From the NCBI GenBank assembly GCA_963740395.1, contig CAVUEP010000033.1, forward strand, positions 1 through 64,000: DNA of 64,000 nucleotides. The letters run 5' to 3'. This document shows positions 49,874-59,990 of this stretch, piece after piece. A program made the position numbers and the translations under genes. Numbering within the stretch: the first letter of the stretch is position 1; each line of letters starts with the position of its first letter. This DNA comes from CADEEN01 sp963740395 (GTDB lineage Bacteria > Pseudomonadota > Gammaproteobacteria > Burkholderiales > Burkholderiaceae_C). The notes under the pieces were generated by a model. That model searched no databases, had not been told where the DNA came from, and saw only the letters and a program-made list of their open reading frames with translations.

Positions 49874-50362
49874 ATGAGCAAGAAGGGTATCGAGACGTTG
49901 GTCGGGCTGTTCGTGCTGCTTGGCCTCGCGGGCGCCTTGTTTCTGGCACTGAAGGCCGCCAATCTGGCCACGTTCGGCCAGAACAAGGGTTACACGCTGA
50001 GCGCCACCTTTGACAACATCGGCGGCTTGAAGCCCCGCGCACCCGTGCGCAGTGCCGGTGTGACGGTGGGTCGGGTCAAGAAGATCGCGCTCGACCCGCG
50101 GACCTACCTGGGTGTGGTGACGATGGAGATCGACGAGCACGTGACATTCCCGAAAGACTCGACCGCCAAGATCCAGACGTCCGGACTGCTCGGCGACCAG
50201 TACGTCGGCCTCGAGGCCGGCGCGCTCGAGCAGGTGCTGGTGGCCGGCGACGTGATTCGCCAAACGCAATCGGCGGTGGTGCTCGAGAACCTGATCGGGC
50301 AGATGATCTTCAACAAGGCCGCCGAGGCCGGCGCTGGCGAGCATTCGGGGGAGAAGAAGTGA
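49874..50362 (+). CDS. mlaD: MCE-domain lipid-transport protein MlaD
   Basis: A 162-residue protein with an N-terminal membrane anchor (IETLVGLFVLLGLAGALFLALKAAN) and one MCE domain (YTLSATFDNIGGLKPRAPVRSAGVTVGRV to ILGDQYVG-like LLGDQYVGLEAG). MlaD forms a hexameric periplasmic ring on the MlaFEB complex. The hydrophobic pore-lining helix QSAVVLENLIGQMIFN is present. It overlaps mlaA by 4 bp. Confidence 0.95.
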   Translation: MSKKGIETLVGLFVLLGLAGALFLALKAANLATFGQNKGYTLSATFDNIGGLKPRAPVRSAGVTVGRVKKIALDPRTYLGVVTMEIDEHVTFPKDSTAKIQTSGLLGDQYVGLEAGALEQVLVAGDVIRQTQSAVVLENLIGQMIFNKAAEAGAGEHSGEKK

Positions 50363-51090
50363 AGCTGCCAGGCAGAGAATCGGCGGCTGCGTTGCTTCTG
50401 GTGTTCGGTTGCGTCGGCACCAGCCAGGCGCAGAACGCGAATGACCCGGTGGAGGGCTGGAACCGCGCCGTCTTCGGATTCAACGAAGGCCTCGACAACG
50501 CCGTGCTCAAACCGGTGGCCCGCGGCTACCAGGCCGTCGTGCCCGAGCTGGTTCGCCGCGGCGTCGGCAATGTCTTTGGCAATTTCGCCGACGGCTGGTC
50601 CGCGATCAACCAGCTGCTGCAAGGCAAGCCGGTCGCCTCGGCGCAGATGACGATGCGTGTGGCCACCAACACCCTGTTCGGCCTCGGCGGCATCTTCGAT
50701 GTGGCCAGCGACCTGGGCATCGAGCGCCAGCAAGAGGACTTCGGCCAGACACTGGGCCGCTGGGGCCTGCCCGCCGGGCCCTACCTGGTGTGGCCGCTGC
50801 TCGGCCCCTCGTCTTTGCGCGACAGCGCGGGCCTGCCGCTGGACCTGTCGTGGTCGCCGTCGGCCCTGACGAAAGATGATCCGACGCGCATCGGCCTGAC
50901 TTCGCTGCGACTGATCGACACGCGAGCGGGCCTGCTCGACGCCACGCGCCTGATCGACGAGATCGCGCTGGACAAGTATGTCTTCGTGCGCGACGGCTAT
51001 CTCGCGCGCCGACGCAACCAGGTCTATGACGGCGACCCGCCCGAATTGCCCGAACCCAAGTACGACGAACCGGCGCCAGCGGCCAAGTAA
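50359..51090 (+). CDS. mlaA: Outer-membrane phospholipid-removal protein MlaA (VacJ)
   Basis: A 243-residue MlaA. The family blocks are complete: DPVEGWNRAVFGFNEGLDNAVLKPVARGY, GVGNVFGNFADGWSAINQLLQGK, EDFGQTLGRWGLPAGPYLVWPLLGPSSLRD, and DTRAGLLDATRLIDEIALDKYVFVRDGYLARR. MlaA extracts misplaced phospholipids from the outer leaflet. The start is GTG 50359. The Cys18 lipobox reads VFGC with Phe before Gly, less usual than LxGC, so lipidation is likely but not certain. In enterobacteria mlaA is remote from mlaFEDCB; here it is inside the operon. Confidence 0.93.
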   Translation: MKLPGRESAAALLLVFGCVGTSQAQNANDPVEGWNRAVFGFNEGLDNAVLKPVARGYQAVVPELVRRGVGNVFGNFADGWSAINQLLQGKPVASAQMTMRVATNTLFGLGGIFDVASDLGIERQQEDFGQTLGRWGLPAGPYLVWPLLGPSSLRDSAGLPLDLSWSPSALTKDDPTRIGLTSLRLIDTRAGLLDATRLIDEIALDKYVFVRDGYLARRRNQVYDGDPPELPEPKYDEPAPAAK

Positions 51091-51161
51091 ACCCGGGTGC
51101 TGCGATCGCGTTGAGGCCAAGTCACTGACGCAATCGCGGCTCGACAATGAAAAGGAATCCA

Positions 51162-51767
51162 ATGTTCTTCAAGCAACTGATTGCGGCTCTGTCGATGGCG
51201 CTGGCCCTGGGCCATGCGCAGGCGGCCGACGCACCCGACGCACTGATCCAGCGCGTGTCGAGCGAAGTGATCGACACGGTGAAGGGCGACAAGGCGATCC
51301 AGGCCGGTGACGTCGGCAAGATCATCGCGCTCGTCGACGCCAAGGTGATGCCGCACGTGAACTTCCAGCGCATGACGGCGTCGGCGGTCGGCCGCTTCTG
51401 GCGCCAGGCCACACCCGAGCAACAGAAGCGCCTGCAGGACGAGTTCAAGACCCTGTTGGTGCGCACCTATGCCGGCGCGCTGACGCAGGTTCGGGACCAG
51501 ACCGTGCAATTGAAGCCGATGCGCGCCGCCGCGGAAGACACCGATGTCGTCGTGCGCACCGAGATCAAGGGCAAGGGCGAAGCGATCCAGCTCGACTACC
51601 GCCTCGAGAAGGACGGCGGCAGCTGGAAGATCTATGACGTCAACGTGCTGGGCGTGTGGCTGGTGCAGCAGTACCGCTCCAGCTTTGCCACCGAGATCGG
51701 CGGTTCGGGCATCGACGGCCTGATCACGAAGCTCACCGAGCGCAACAAGGCCGCGGCCAAAGGTTGA
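51162..51767 (+). CDS. mlaC: Periplasmic phospholipid carrier MlaC
   Basis: A 201-residue MlaC (toluene-tolerance Ttg2D family) shuttling phospholipids between MlaA and MlaFEDB. The signal peptide ends at AQAA/DAPD. Conserved parts include VDAKVMPHVNFQRMTASAVGRFWRQATPEQQKRL, FKTLLVRTYAGAL, and GGSWKIYDVNVLGVWLVQQYRSSF. Start ATG 51162 follows AAAGGA; ATG 51147 (MKRNP) is upstream in frame. It lies 71 bp after mlaA. Confidence 0.95.
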   Translation: MFFKQLIAALSMALALGHAQAADAPDALIQRVSSEVIDTVKGDKAIQAGDVGKIIALVDAKVMPHVNFQRMTASAVGRFWRQATPEQQKRLQDEFKTLLVRTYAGALTQVRDQTVQLKPMRAAAEDTDVVVRTEIKGKGEAIQLDYRLEKDGGSWKIYDVNVLGVWLVQQYRSSFATEIGGSGIDGLITKLTERNKAAAKG

Positions 51768-51771
51768 GGCT

Positions 51772-52080
51772 GTGATTGCCCTGCCCGAGACGTTGACGCT
51801 GGCGCAGGCCCATGCGGCCGTGGCGTCGATCCGGCAGCAGCTCACGCAGGGCGGCGCCCAGGCGGGTGCATTGGCCGTTGATGCCTCCGCGCTGCGCAAT
51901 TTCGACACCTCCGCGATCGCGGTATTGCTCGAGGCGCGCCGGCTCGCGCAGGCGGGCGGGCGCAGCTTGAGCGTGCAGGGCGCACCGGCGGCGATGGTCG
52001 AGTTGTCGGGCCTGTACGGCGTGCAGGAGCTGCTCGGTTTCGCGCCCGCCGCGGCGTCAGATCACTCGGCCTTGGCGTAG
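51772..52080 (+). CDS. mlaB: STAS-domain protein MlaB
   Basis: A 102-residue single STAS domain. MlaB binds MlaF and is needed for activity of the inner-membrane complex. The loop LRNFDTSAIAVLLEARRLAQ contains the conserved Thr/Ser pair at the start of the second helix, as in E. coli MlaB. The start is GTG 51772, five bases after the mlaC stop. The 3' end overlaps the convergent hexR gene by 19 bp. Confidence 0.87.
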   Translation: MIALPETLTLAQAHAAVASIRQQLTQGGAQAGALAVDASALRNFDTSAIAVLLEARRLAQAGGRSLSVQGAPAAMVELSGLYGVQELLGFAPAAASDHSALA

Positions 52081-52934
52081 CGCTTGGCGCGCAGGTTGCG
52101 CTTGATCTCGGCCAACATCGGACGCAAGCCGCCCCCCAGACGCAGCGCCACGCCGGTAGTCAGCACGTCGATGATGACCAGGTGCAGCAGTCGCGACACC
52201 ATCGGGCTGTAGCGGTCGTAGTCTTCCGGATGGTCGGCAGCCAGCAACACATGCTGCGAGCCGTTCGAGGCATGCGCCAGCGGCGAGCCACTGGCCGTGA
52301 TCACGATCGTGGTCGCGCCCTTGCGGCGCGCGATCTCTGCGGCGTCGAGCAGGTCGCGGCTGCGGCCCGAGTTGGAGATGATCACGGCGCAATCGCCGGG
52401 CTGCAGCATCGTCGCGCTCATGACCTGCACATGGCCATCGCTGACCGCACTTGCGGCCACGCCCAGGCGAAAGAACTTGTGCTGTGCGTCATGCGCGACG
52501 ATGCCCGAGTTGCCGACACCGTAGAACTCGATGCGCCGCCCGTTGCGGCAGGCCCCCGCCAGGGCGGCAATCGCGCGCTCCACGGCGTGCCCGGCCGCGT
52601 GGTTGCGGTACTGGAGCAGCGCACTGACCGAGTTGTCGATGACCTTGACCAGGATGTCTGCGGCCTTGTCGTCCTCGTCCACCGCGCGGTGGACAAAGGG
52701 CACGCCTTCGTTGACCGCGCCGGCCAGCTTGAGCTTGAAGTCGGCCAGACCGTCGTAGCCGACGCTGCGACAGAAGCGGATCACGGTCGGCTTGCTGACC
52801 CCCGCGCGCAGGGCCAGCTCACCCACGGGCAGTGCCGCAAAGCTGCGCGCGTCGGCGAGCACGAGCTTGGCCACGCGCTGTTCGGCCGGCGGCAGTGCGG
52901 GCTGCGCGGCCAGGATGCGGTCGAGCATCGTCAC
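52062..52934 (-). CDS. hexR: RpiR-family transcriptional regulator HexR
   Basis: A 290-residue regulator with an N-terminal helix-turn-helix (ELALRAGVSKPTVIRFCRSVGYDG) and a C-terminal SIS sugar-phosphate domain (RIEFYGVGNSGIVAHDAQHKF, CAVIISNSGRSRDLL). HexR represses glucose-catabolic genes and is released by 2-keto-3-deoxy-6-phosphogluconate. It lies directly after zwf on the same strand (43-bp gap), and a HexR-like operator precedes zwf, so the repressor probably controls its own operon. ATG 52928 is an alternative start. It is convergent with mlaB. Confidence 0.9.
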   Translation of the reverse strand: MTMLDRILAAQPALPPAEQRVAKLVLADARSFAALPVGELALRAGVSKPTVIRFCRSVGYDGLADFKLKLAGAVNEGVPFVHRAVDEDDKAADILVKVIDNSVSALLQYRNHAAGHAVERAIAALAGACRNGRRIEFYGVGNSGIVAHDAQHKFFRLGVAASAVSDGHVQVMSATMLQPGDCAVIISNSGRSRDLLDAAEIARRKGATTIVITASGSPLAHASNGSQHVLLAADHPEDYDRYSPMVSRLLHLVIIDVLTTGVALRLGGGLRPMLAEIKRNLRAKRYAKAE

Positions 52935-52977
52935 CTGCGCGCCTCGGCCGTTATTCGCAACGCGCGCCGCGGGCCGC

Positions 52978-54435
52978 TCATTCCTCTTCGGCCCAGGCGA
53001 AGCCGTCGCGCGCGATCAGCGCGCTCGACGCCGCGGGCCCCCAACTGCCTGCGGCATAGGGCCGTGGCCCCGCGCTGTCGTTGCGCCAGGACTCGAGCAC
53101 GGGCTCGACCCAGCGCCAGGCCTGTTCCTGCTCGTCGCTGCGAACGAAGAGGTTCAGGCGCCCGGCAATCGCGTCGAGCAGCAGGCGCTCGTAGGCGCCG
53201 ACGCGGTCGGCCGGAAAGGCCTTGTCGAAGTCGAGGTCGAGCGACACCGGCGAGAGTTGCTCGGGCAGGTGCGACGCGCTGCGCCCGCCCTTGGCCGCCA
53301 GCAGGTGCAGTTCCAGGCCGTCTTCGGGTTGCAGGTTGATCACGAGCTTGTTGGCGCGGTTGGTGCCGGCAAAGATCGCATGCGGCACGGGCCGGAAGTT
53401 GACGACGATCTGCGCGTCGCGCGCGGCCAGTCGCTTGCCGGTGCGCAGGTAGAACGGCACGCCGGCCCAGCGCCAGTTCTGCACTTCGGTGCGCACCGCC
53501 ACGAAGGTCTCGCAACGGCTGCCGGCAGGCACTTTCACCTCGTCGGCATAGGCCGGTACCGCCTGGCCGTCGACATTGCCGGCGCGGTACTGCCCGCGCA
53601 CGACGTCGCGTCCCACGCTCTCGGGCGTGAACGGCTTGAGCGACTTCAGCACCTTGAGCTTCTCGTCGCGGATCGCGTCGGCGTCGCCCGTGGCCGGCGG
53701 CTCCATCGCGATCATCGTCAGCAGCTGCAGCGCGTGGTTCTGCACCATGTCGCGCAGCGCCCCGGTGCGGTCGTAGAAATCGCCGCGCGTGCCCACGCCG
53801 ATGCTCTCGGCGATCGTGATCTGGATGTTGGCGATGCTCTCGCGCCGCCACAGCGGTTCGAACAGGGCGTTGCCGAAGCGCAGCGCGGCCAGGTTCTGCA
53901 CCGCGGCCTTGCCCAGGTAATGGTCGATGCGCAGGGCCTGGTGCTCGTGGAACGCGGCGCCGACGACGCGGTTGATCTCCTGGGCGCTGGCCAGGTCATG
54001 GCCGAGCGGCTTTTCGAGCACCACCCGCACATTCGGACCGTTCAGACCGATCCCGCCGAGCTGCTCGCAGATCTGCGGAAACAGATGCGGGCTGGTGGCC
54101 AGGAACAGCACCGCGCAGTCCGCGCCGCGCTCATCGACCCATGATTTGAGGCCGGCGTAGTCCGCAGTCTGCGACAGGTCCATGCGCCGGTAGTGCAGCA
54201 ACTTGGAGAATCCCGCGAACTCCTCGTCGGTGGGCCGCTTGTCGCTCTCGACGCTGCAAAAGCGCTCGCAGATGTAGGCGCGGTACTCGTCGTCGCTGCG
54301 CTCGTCACGCGCCACGCCCAGGATGCGCCCGCCTTCGGGCAGCTTGCCGTGGCGCCAGGCCTGGAACAGGGCGGGCACCAGCTTGCGCCAGGTCAAGTCG
54401 CCGGTGCCGCCAAATAGGACAAGATCAAAGGACAT
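52978..54435 (-). CDS. zwf: Glucose-6-phosphate 1-dehydrogenase
   Basis: A 485-residue enzyme that oxidises glucose 6-phosphate with NADP/NAD to 6-phosphogluconolactone, feeding the Entner-Doudoroff and pentose phosphate routes. The nucleotide site is LVLFGGTGDLTWRKLVPAL, the active site RIDHYLGKAAVQN contains the conserved His and Lys, and VVLEKPLGHD is present. Start ATG 54435 (MSFDLVLFGG) gives the standard N-terminus; longer frames upstream cross the promoter. It is the first gene of zwf-hexR, with a HexR-like operator 14 bp upstream of the ATG. Confidence 0.97.
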   Translation of the reverse strand: MSFDLVLFGGTGDLTWRKLVPALFQAWRHGKLPEGGRILGVARDERSDDEYRAYICERFCSVESDKRPTDEEFAGFSKLLHYRRMDLSQTADYAGLKSWVDERGADCAVLFLATSPHLFPQICEQLGGIGLNGPNVRVVLEKPLGHDLASAQEINRVVGAAFHEHQALRIDHYLGKAAVQNLAALRFGNALFEPLWRRESIANIQITIAESIGVGTRGDFYDRTGALRDMVQNHALQLLTMIAMEPPATGDADAIRDEKLKVLKSLKPFTPESVGRDVVRGQYRAGNVDGQAVPAYADEVKVPAGSRCETFVAVRTEVQNWRWAGVPFYLRTGKRLAARDAQIVVNFRPVPHAIFAGTNRANKLVINLQPEDGLELHLLAAKGGRSASHLPEQLSPVSLDLDFDKAFPADRVGAYERLLLDAIAGRLNLFVRSDEQEQAWRWVEPVLESWRNDSAGPRPYAAGSWGPAASSALIARDGFAWAEEE

Positions 54436-54448
54436 GGCCCAGTCTAGA

Positions 54449-54463
54449 TGTAATTTAGTTACG
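54449..54463. promoter_or_regulatory. Predicted HexR operator upstream of zwf
   Basis: The 15-mer TGTAATTTAGTTACG matches the HexR consensus TGTARTWWWAYTACA at 13 of 15 positions. It lies 14 bp upstream of the zwf start and overlaps or directly follows the predicted transcription start at about 54463, where bound repressor would block initiation. It is also in the divergent control region of the ABC importer at 54597. Matching was by eye. Confidence 0.75.
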
Positions 54464-54469
54464 GACTGC

Positions 54470-54498
54470 ATCATGCATACGTTTCTTGCGCTGGTCAA
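54470..54498 (-). promoter_or_regulatory. Predicted sigma-70 promoter of zwf-hexR
   Basis: On the minus strand, TTGACC (54498-54493, five of six bases of TTGACA) is separated by exactly 17 bp from CATGAT (54475-54470, four of six of TATAAT). The transcription start is expected near 54463, at the edge of the HexR-like operator. The spacing and the operator position support the call. Confidence 0.6.
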
Positions 54499-54596
54499 CG
54501 CAGGCGCAGGGGTTTGTCCGCAGTGGCCTGCGCCTTCCAGGGAGAAGCGCTCCGCTAGGATCGTTACCAATATTCAACAACGACGGAGTCGCCACG

Positions 54597-55619
54597 ATGT
54601 TCAACCGAAAACTTGCCGCCGCCCTTGTGATCGCTGCCGCTTCACCCGCGATGGCCCAGGACAGTGGTCAACTCAACGTGATCTGCTCGGTTCAGGCCGA
54701 GTGGTGCAACATGATCCAGACGGTCTTCGCCAAATCCAGCGGCATCAAGGTCAACATGTCGCTGAAGGGCTCCGGCGAGGCGCTGGCGCAGCTGATCGCC
54801 GAAAGGGCGAACCCGAAGACCGACGTTTGGTTTGGCGGCACCGGCGACCCGCACCTGCAGGCGGCCGAGCAGGATCTGTCGCTCGAATACAAGTCGGCCA
54901 TGCTGCCGCAGCTGCATGGCTGGGCACAGCAGCAGGCCTCGCAGTCGAAGTACCGCACCGTCGGCATCTACTCCGGGCCGCTCGGCTTCGGCTACAACTC
55001 GGAACTGATCGCCAAGAAGAAGCTGCCGATCCCCAAGACCTGGGCCGACCTGCTGAACCCGGCCTTCAAGGGCGAGATCCAGGTCGCCAATCCGGCCTCC
55101 AGCGGCACGGCGTACACGATGGTCGCCACGCTGGTGCAGTTGATGGGCGAGGACAAGGCCTTCGACTACATGAAGGCCCTGCACAAAAACATCAGCCAAT
55201 ACACGCGCTCGGGCACGGGTCCGATCAAGGCCGCGGCGCGCGGCGAGACCACGGTCTCGATCAGCTTCGTGCATGACGGTCCGGGCGAGAAGATGCAGGG
55301 TTTCCCGGTCGAGACGATCACGCCGGCCGACGGCACCGGCGCGGAGATCGGTTCGATGAGCATCATCAAGGGCGCACGCAACCTGGGCAATGCCAAGCGC
55401 TTCTATGACTGGGCACTGACGGCACAGGCGCAGCAGTTCGGTGCCGCGGCGCGGCAGTTCCAGCTGCCTTCGAACAAGTCCACGCCGATCGACCCGCGCG
55501 TGCCCGACTTCAAGAAGATCAAGTTCATCGACTACGACTACGCGAAGTACGGCGCCTCAGCCGAGCGGCGTCGCCTGATCGCGAAGTGGGAGAAGGAAGT
55601 CAACTCGCTGCCACGGTGA
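54597..55619 (+). CDS. ABC transporter substrate-binding protein, AfuA-like (probable sugar-phosphate binder)
   Basis: A 340-residue periplasmic protein with signal peptide (cleavage near AMAQ/DSG). It belongs to the group often called iron(III) binding proteins. No adjacent Tyr-Tyr pair, the usual ferric ligand of FbpA, is present. SFVHDGPGEK gives His226-Asp227, and DGTGAEIGSMSII gives Glu250, 24 residues after His226; from memory the hexose-phosphate binder AfuA uses His, Asp and Glu at this spacing. It heads an operon with a double permease, an ATPase, tal and pgi. GGAG precedes ATG 54597. The substrate is inferred. Confidence 0.8.
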   Translation: MFNRKLAAALVIAAASPAMAQDSGQLNVICSVQAEWCNMIQTVFAKSSGIKVNMSLKGSGEALAQLIAERANPKTDVWFGGTGDPHLQAAEQDLSLEYKSAMLPQLHGWAQQQASQSKYRTVGIYSGPLGFGYNSELIAKKKLPIPKTWADLLNPAFKGEIQVANPASSGTAYTMVATLVQLMGEDKAFDYMKALHKNISQYTRSGTGPIKAAARGETTVSISFVHDGPGEKMQGFPVETITPADGTGAEIGSMSIIKGARNLGNAKRFYDWALTAQAQQFGAAARQFQLPSNKSTPIDPRVPDFKKIKFIDYDYAKYGASAERRRLIAKWEKEVNSLPR

Positions 55620-55686
55620 GCGGCCCTGACTGCCAAGGCGCCGCTGCCACGTTGCCCGTGAGCCGCGCTTGGCCGCGGTCGCAGCC

Positions 55687-57900
55687 GTGAGCGAGCCCCT
55701 GCCAGCCGACCGCGGCGCGGTGCGGGCGCGACATGTCGTGCGTGGCTGGCTGCTTGTCGGCCTGGCGGCGTTCGTGCTCCTGCCCTGGTACTTTCCGCAG
55801 AACGTGGCGCTGTGGCAGGCCCTGCCTGGTGCGTTCGGCGGCAGCGAGACGGCGAGTGGCCTGGTGCAGGCGGCGCGCCATGGCAAGCCGTGGCTTTGGC
55901 TGGGTCTGCTGGGGCTGGCCGTGGCCGCCATGGCGTGGCGCCTGCCGCCCGGTCGCGCGCAGGGCCACTGGCTCGTCGCCGGCGGTGGCGGCGGGCTGCT
56001 GGCGCTGCTGGCCAGCGGCTTTGCCATTGGCGGCCGTGGTTGGTCGTTCGAGTCGCTGGCGGCGCTGTTCGGCGCCTTGCCGGCGGGCCAGGACGGCATC
56101 GGGCTCGGGGGCGCCTTGCTGCTGCTGGCGCTGCTGATGCTGCTCGGCGCCGGCATTGCTCGGCTGGGCTACTTTCGCGGCGACGCCTTCGTCGCCGGTG
56201 CCGTCGTGCTGTGCAGCGCCTTGCTGCTGCTTTTCGTCGCGCTGCCGGTGGGCAAGTCGCTGGCGGGGGCCTTCTTCGACGACGCCGGGCAACTGTCAGC
56301 CGTGGCATTGGCAGAGCGCCTGGGCAGCGAGCGCATCTGGGGCCTGTCTTGCCTGGGCGGCGGGGTGCGCTGCGGTGTGGCGTGGCACACCCTGTTTCTG
56401 GCGCTGATGACGGCCACCGGCACGACGGTCATGGGCACGTTGATCGCCCTGCTCGCCGAACGCGGCTCGCGCCGGCTCAACAAGCCGCTGAACATCCTGG
56501 CCTTGCTGCCGATCATCACGCCGCCCTTTGTCGTCGGGCTCGGGTTGATCCTTCTCTTCGGCCGCGCCGGGCTCGTCAACCAGCTGCTCGAGTGGGCCTT
56601 CGGCATCCCGCCGACGCGCTGGTTCTATGGCCTGCTGGGTATCTGGCTGGCGCAGATGTTCGCCTTCACGCCGATCGCGTTCATGATCATGCGCGGAGTC
56701 GTGCAGGGCATCAGCCCGAGCATGGAAGAAGCCGCGCAGACTCTGCGCGCCAGTCGCATCAAGACCTTCATGACGGTGACGCTGCCGCTGATGAAACCCG
56801 GCCTGGCCAATGCGTTCCTGGTCGGTTTCATCGAAAGCATCGCCGACTTCGGCAACCCCGTGATCGTCGGCGGTTCGTATGCCGTGTTGTCGACCGACAT
56901 CTTCTTCGCCATCGTCGGCGCCCAGTACGACCAGGGCCGAGCTGCCTCCCTGGCCCTGATCCTCACGGCCTTCGCGCTGACGGTGTTCTTCATCCAGCAG
57001 CGCGTGCTCGGCCGCACCAGCTACACGACGGTCTCGGGCAAGGGCGACTCCGGCCTGCCGATGCGGCTGCCCGATCCGGTGCGCCGCTTGTGCCAAGGGG
57101 TGGCCTTGCCTTGGCTCGCGTTCACCGTGATCGTCTACCTGTTTGCCTTCATCGGCGGTTTCGTGCAGACCTGGGGCCGCGACTACACGCCGACGCTGGC
57201 ACATTTCCGCACCGCTTTCGACCTCCAGTGGGGCACGCACGGCCTGGTCTGGGCCGGCACGGCATGGAACTCGCTGTTCACGACGCTCAAGCTGGCGGCG
57301 ATCGCGGCGCCGATCTGCGCCGCGCTGGGCTTGCTGATCAGCTGGCTGTTGGCGCGCACCCAGTTCGTCGGCCAACGCGCTTTCGAGTTCTCGGCGCTGC
57401 TGGCCTTTGCGATCCCCGGCACCGTGCTCGGTGTCAGCTACATCCTGGCCTTCAACGTGCCGCCGTTCGAGCTCACGGGCACCGGGCTGATCATCGTGCT
57501 GTGCTTCGTCTTTCGCAACCTGCCGGTGGGAGTGCGTGCCGGCACCGCGAGTTTCAAGCAGCTCGACAAGTCGCTCGACGAAGCCTCGACCATGTTGCGC
57601 GCCGGCACCGCAACGACCCTGCGCCGCGTGGTGCTGCCGCTGCTCAAGCCAGCGTTGGTGGCGGCTCTGGTTTACAGCTTCGTGCGCAGCATGACCACCG
57701 TCTCGGCGGTGATCTTCCTGGTCACGGCCGAGAACGAGCTGGCCACCACGTACATCATCGGCCGCGTCGGCAACGGCGACTACGGGATCGCCCTGGCCTA
57801 TTGCACGGTGCTGATCGTCCTGATGTCGTCCGCAACGGCGTTGATCCAATGGCTGGTCGGCGAGCGCAAGCTTGGGCGACGTGGCCCACAAGGGCAGTGA
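55687..57900 (+). CDS. ABC transporter permease, fused two-domain type (AfuB/FbpB-like)
   Basis: A 737-residue inner-membrane protein that joins two permease domains in one chain, the usual form in AfuB/FbpB-type importers. Two EAA coupling loops are seen: EEAAQTLRASRIKTFMTVTL (about residue 348) and DEASTMLRAGTATTLRRVVL (about residue 631). The first about 220 residues add several extra helices. The start is uncertain: GTG 55687 is chosen, and TTG 55669 would add six residues. It follows the binding protein by 67 bp and ends 2 bp before the ATPase start. Confidence 0.87.
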   Translation: MSEPLPADRGAVRARHVVRGWLLVGLAAFVLLPWYFPQNVALWQALPGAFGGSETASGLVQAARHGKPWLWLGLLGLAVAAMAWRLPPGRAQGHWLVAGGGGGLLALLASGFAIGGRGWSFESLAALFGALPAGQDGIGLGGALLLLALLMLLGAGIARLGYFRGDAFVAGAVVLCSALLLLFVALPVGKSLAGAFFDDAGQLSAVALAERLGSERIWGLSCLGGGVRCGVAWHTLFLALMTATGTTVMGTLIALLAERGSRRLNKPLNILALLPIITPPFVVGLGLILLFGRAGLVNQLLEWAFGIPPTRWFYGLLGIWLAQMFAFTPIAFMIMRGVVQGISPSMEEAAQTLRASRIKTFMTVTLPLMKPGLANAFLVGFIESIADFGNPVIVGGSYAVLSTDIFFAIVGAQYDQGRAASLALILTAFALTVFFIQQRVLGRTSYTTVSGKGDSGLPMRLPDPVRRLCQGVALPWLAFTVIVYLFAFIGGFVQTWGRDYTPTLAHFRTAFDLQWGTHGLVWAGTAWNSLFTTLKLAAIAAPICAALGLLISWLLARTQFVGQRAFEFSALLAFAIPGTVLGVSYILAFNVPPFELTGTGLIIVLCFVFRNLPVGVRAGTASFKQLDKSLDEASTMLRAGTATTLRRVVLPLLKPALVAALVYSFVRSMTTVSAVIFLVTAENELATTYIIGRVGNGDYGIALAYCTVLIVLMSSATALIQWLVGERKLGRRGPQGQ

Positions 57901-57902
57901 AC

Positions 57903-58973
<1,071 letters not shown>

Positions 58974-59042
58974 CACAACACTTCAGCGCGGTCTTGCTCC
59001 ATTCACGGTACGCTGCACAGGCAGACTCTGCGGACATCGCCC

Positions 59043-59990
59043 ATGAACCAGCTCGAGCAACTCAAGCAGCACACCACCGTGGTGGCCGACAGTGGCAACT
59101 TCAAGGAGTTGGCGGCCTTTGCGCCGCGCGACGCCACCACCAATCCCTCGCTGATCCTCAAGGCGGTGCTGCAACCGGCCTACGCGCCCCTGCTGGCCGA
59201 CGTGCTCAGCACCCAGAAGCGCCGCTCGCCCGAGCGCGTCGTCGACGAGTTGCTGGTGCGTTTCGGCCTGGAGATCCTGAAGATCGTGCCCGGGCGCGTC
59301 AGCACCGAGGTCGATGCCCGGCTGAGTTTCGACGCGGCGGCCAGCATTGCCCGCGCGCACCGTCTGGTCGAGCTTTACGAGCGCGCTGGCATCGGGCGCG
59401 AACGCGTGCTGATCAAGCTGGCGGCCACCTGGGAGGGTATCCAGGCGGCCAAGGCGCTCGAGCATGAAGGCATCCATTGCAACCTGACGCTGCTGTTCGC
59501 GTTCTGCCAGGCCGTGGCCTGCGGCGAGGCCGGCGTGACGTTGATCTCGCCCTTTGTCGGGCGCATCTACGACTGGCACAAGAAGGCCGCCGGCAGCGCC
59601 TGGAACGAGGCTGCGATGGCCGGCGCCAACGATCCCGGCGTCCGATCGGTGGCGCAGATCTACACCTACTTCAAGCATTACGACATCGCCACCGAGGTCA
59701 TGGGCGCGAGTTTCCGCAACATCGGCCAGATCCAGGCGCTGGCGGGATGCGACCTGCTGACCATCAGCCCCGAGCTGATGGCGCAGTTGCAGGCCTCCGA
59801 CGCGCCGCTGCCGCGCGTGCTCGACCCAGCCGCCGCGAAGGCCACGCCGCTGCATGCCCTCACGTACAACGAGGCCGCGTTCCGCTACGCCTTGAACGAC
59901 GACGCGATGGCCACCGACAAGCTGGCCGAAGGCATCCGCGCCTTCGCCGCCGACGCCGTCAAGCTCGACCAGTTGATCGCAGCAAAGTGA
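59043..59990 (+). CDS. tal: Transaldolase
   Basis: A 315-residue transaldolase of the TalB type, which exchanges a dihydroxyacetone unit between sedoheptulose 7-phosphate/glyceraldehyde 3-phosphate and fructose 6-phosphate/erythrose 4-phosphate. The Schiff-base lysine is Lys125 (VLIKLAATWEGI). DATTNPSLILKA and NLTLLFAFCQAVACGEAGVTLISPFVGRI are intact. It is encoded between the ABC importer and pgi; its stop overlaps the pgi start by one base. Confidence 0.96.
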   Translation: MNQLEQLKQHTTVVADSGNFKELAAFAPRDATTNPSLILKAVLQPAYAPLLADVLSTQKRRSPERVVDELLVRFGLEILKIVPGRVSTEVDARLSFDAAASIARAHRLVELYERAGIGRERVLIKLAATWEGIQAAKALEHEGIHCNLTLLFAFCQAVACGEAGVTLISPFVGRIYDWHKKAAGSAWNEAAMAGANDPGVRSVAQIYTYFKHYDIATEVMGASFRNIGQIQALAGCDLLTISPELMAQLQASDAPLPRVLDPAAAKATPLHALTYNEAAFRYALNDDAMATDKLAEGIRAFAADAVKLDQLIAAK

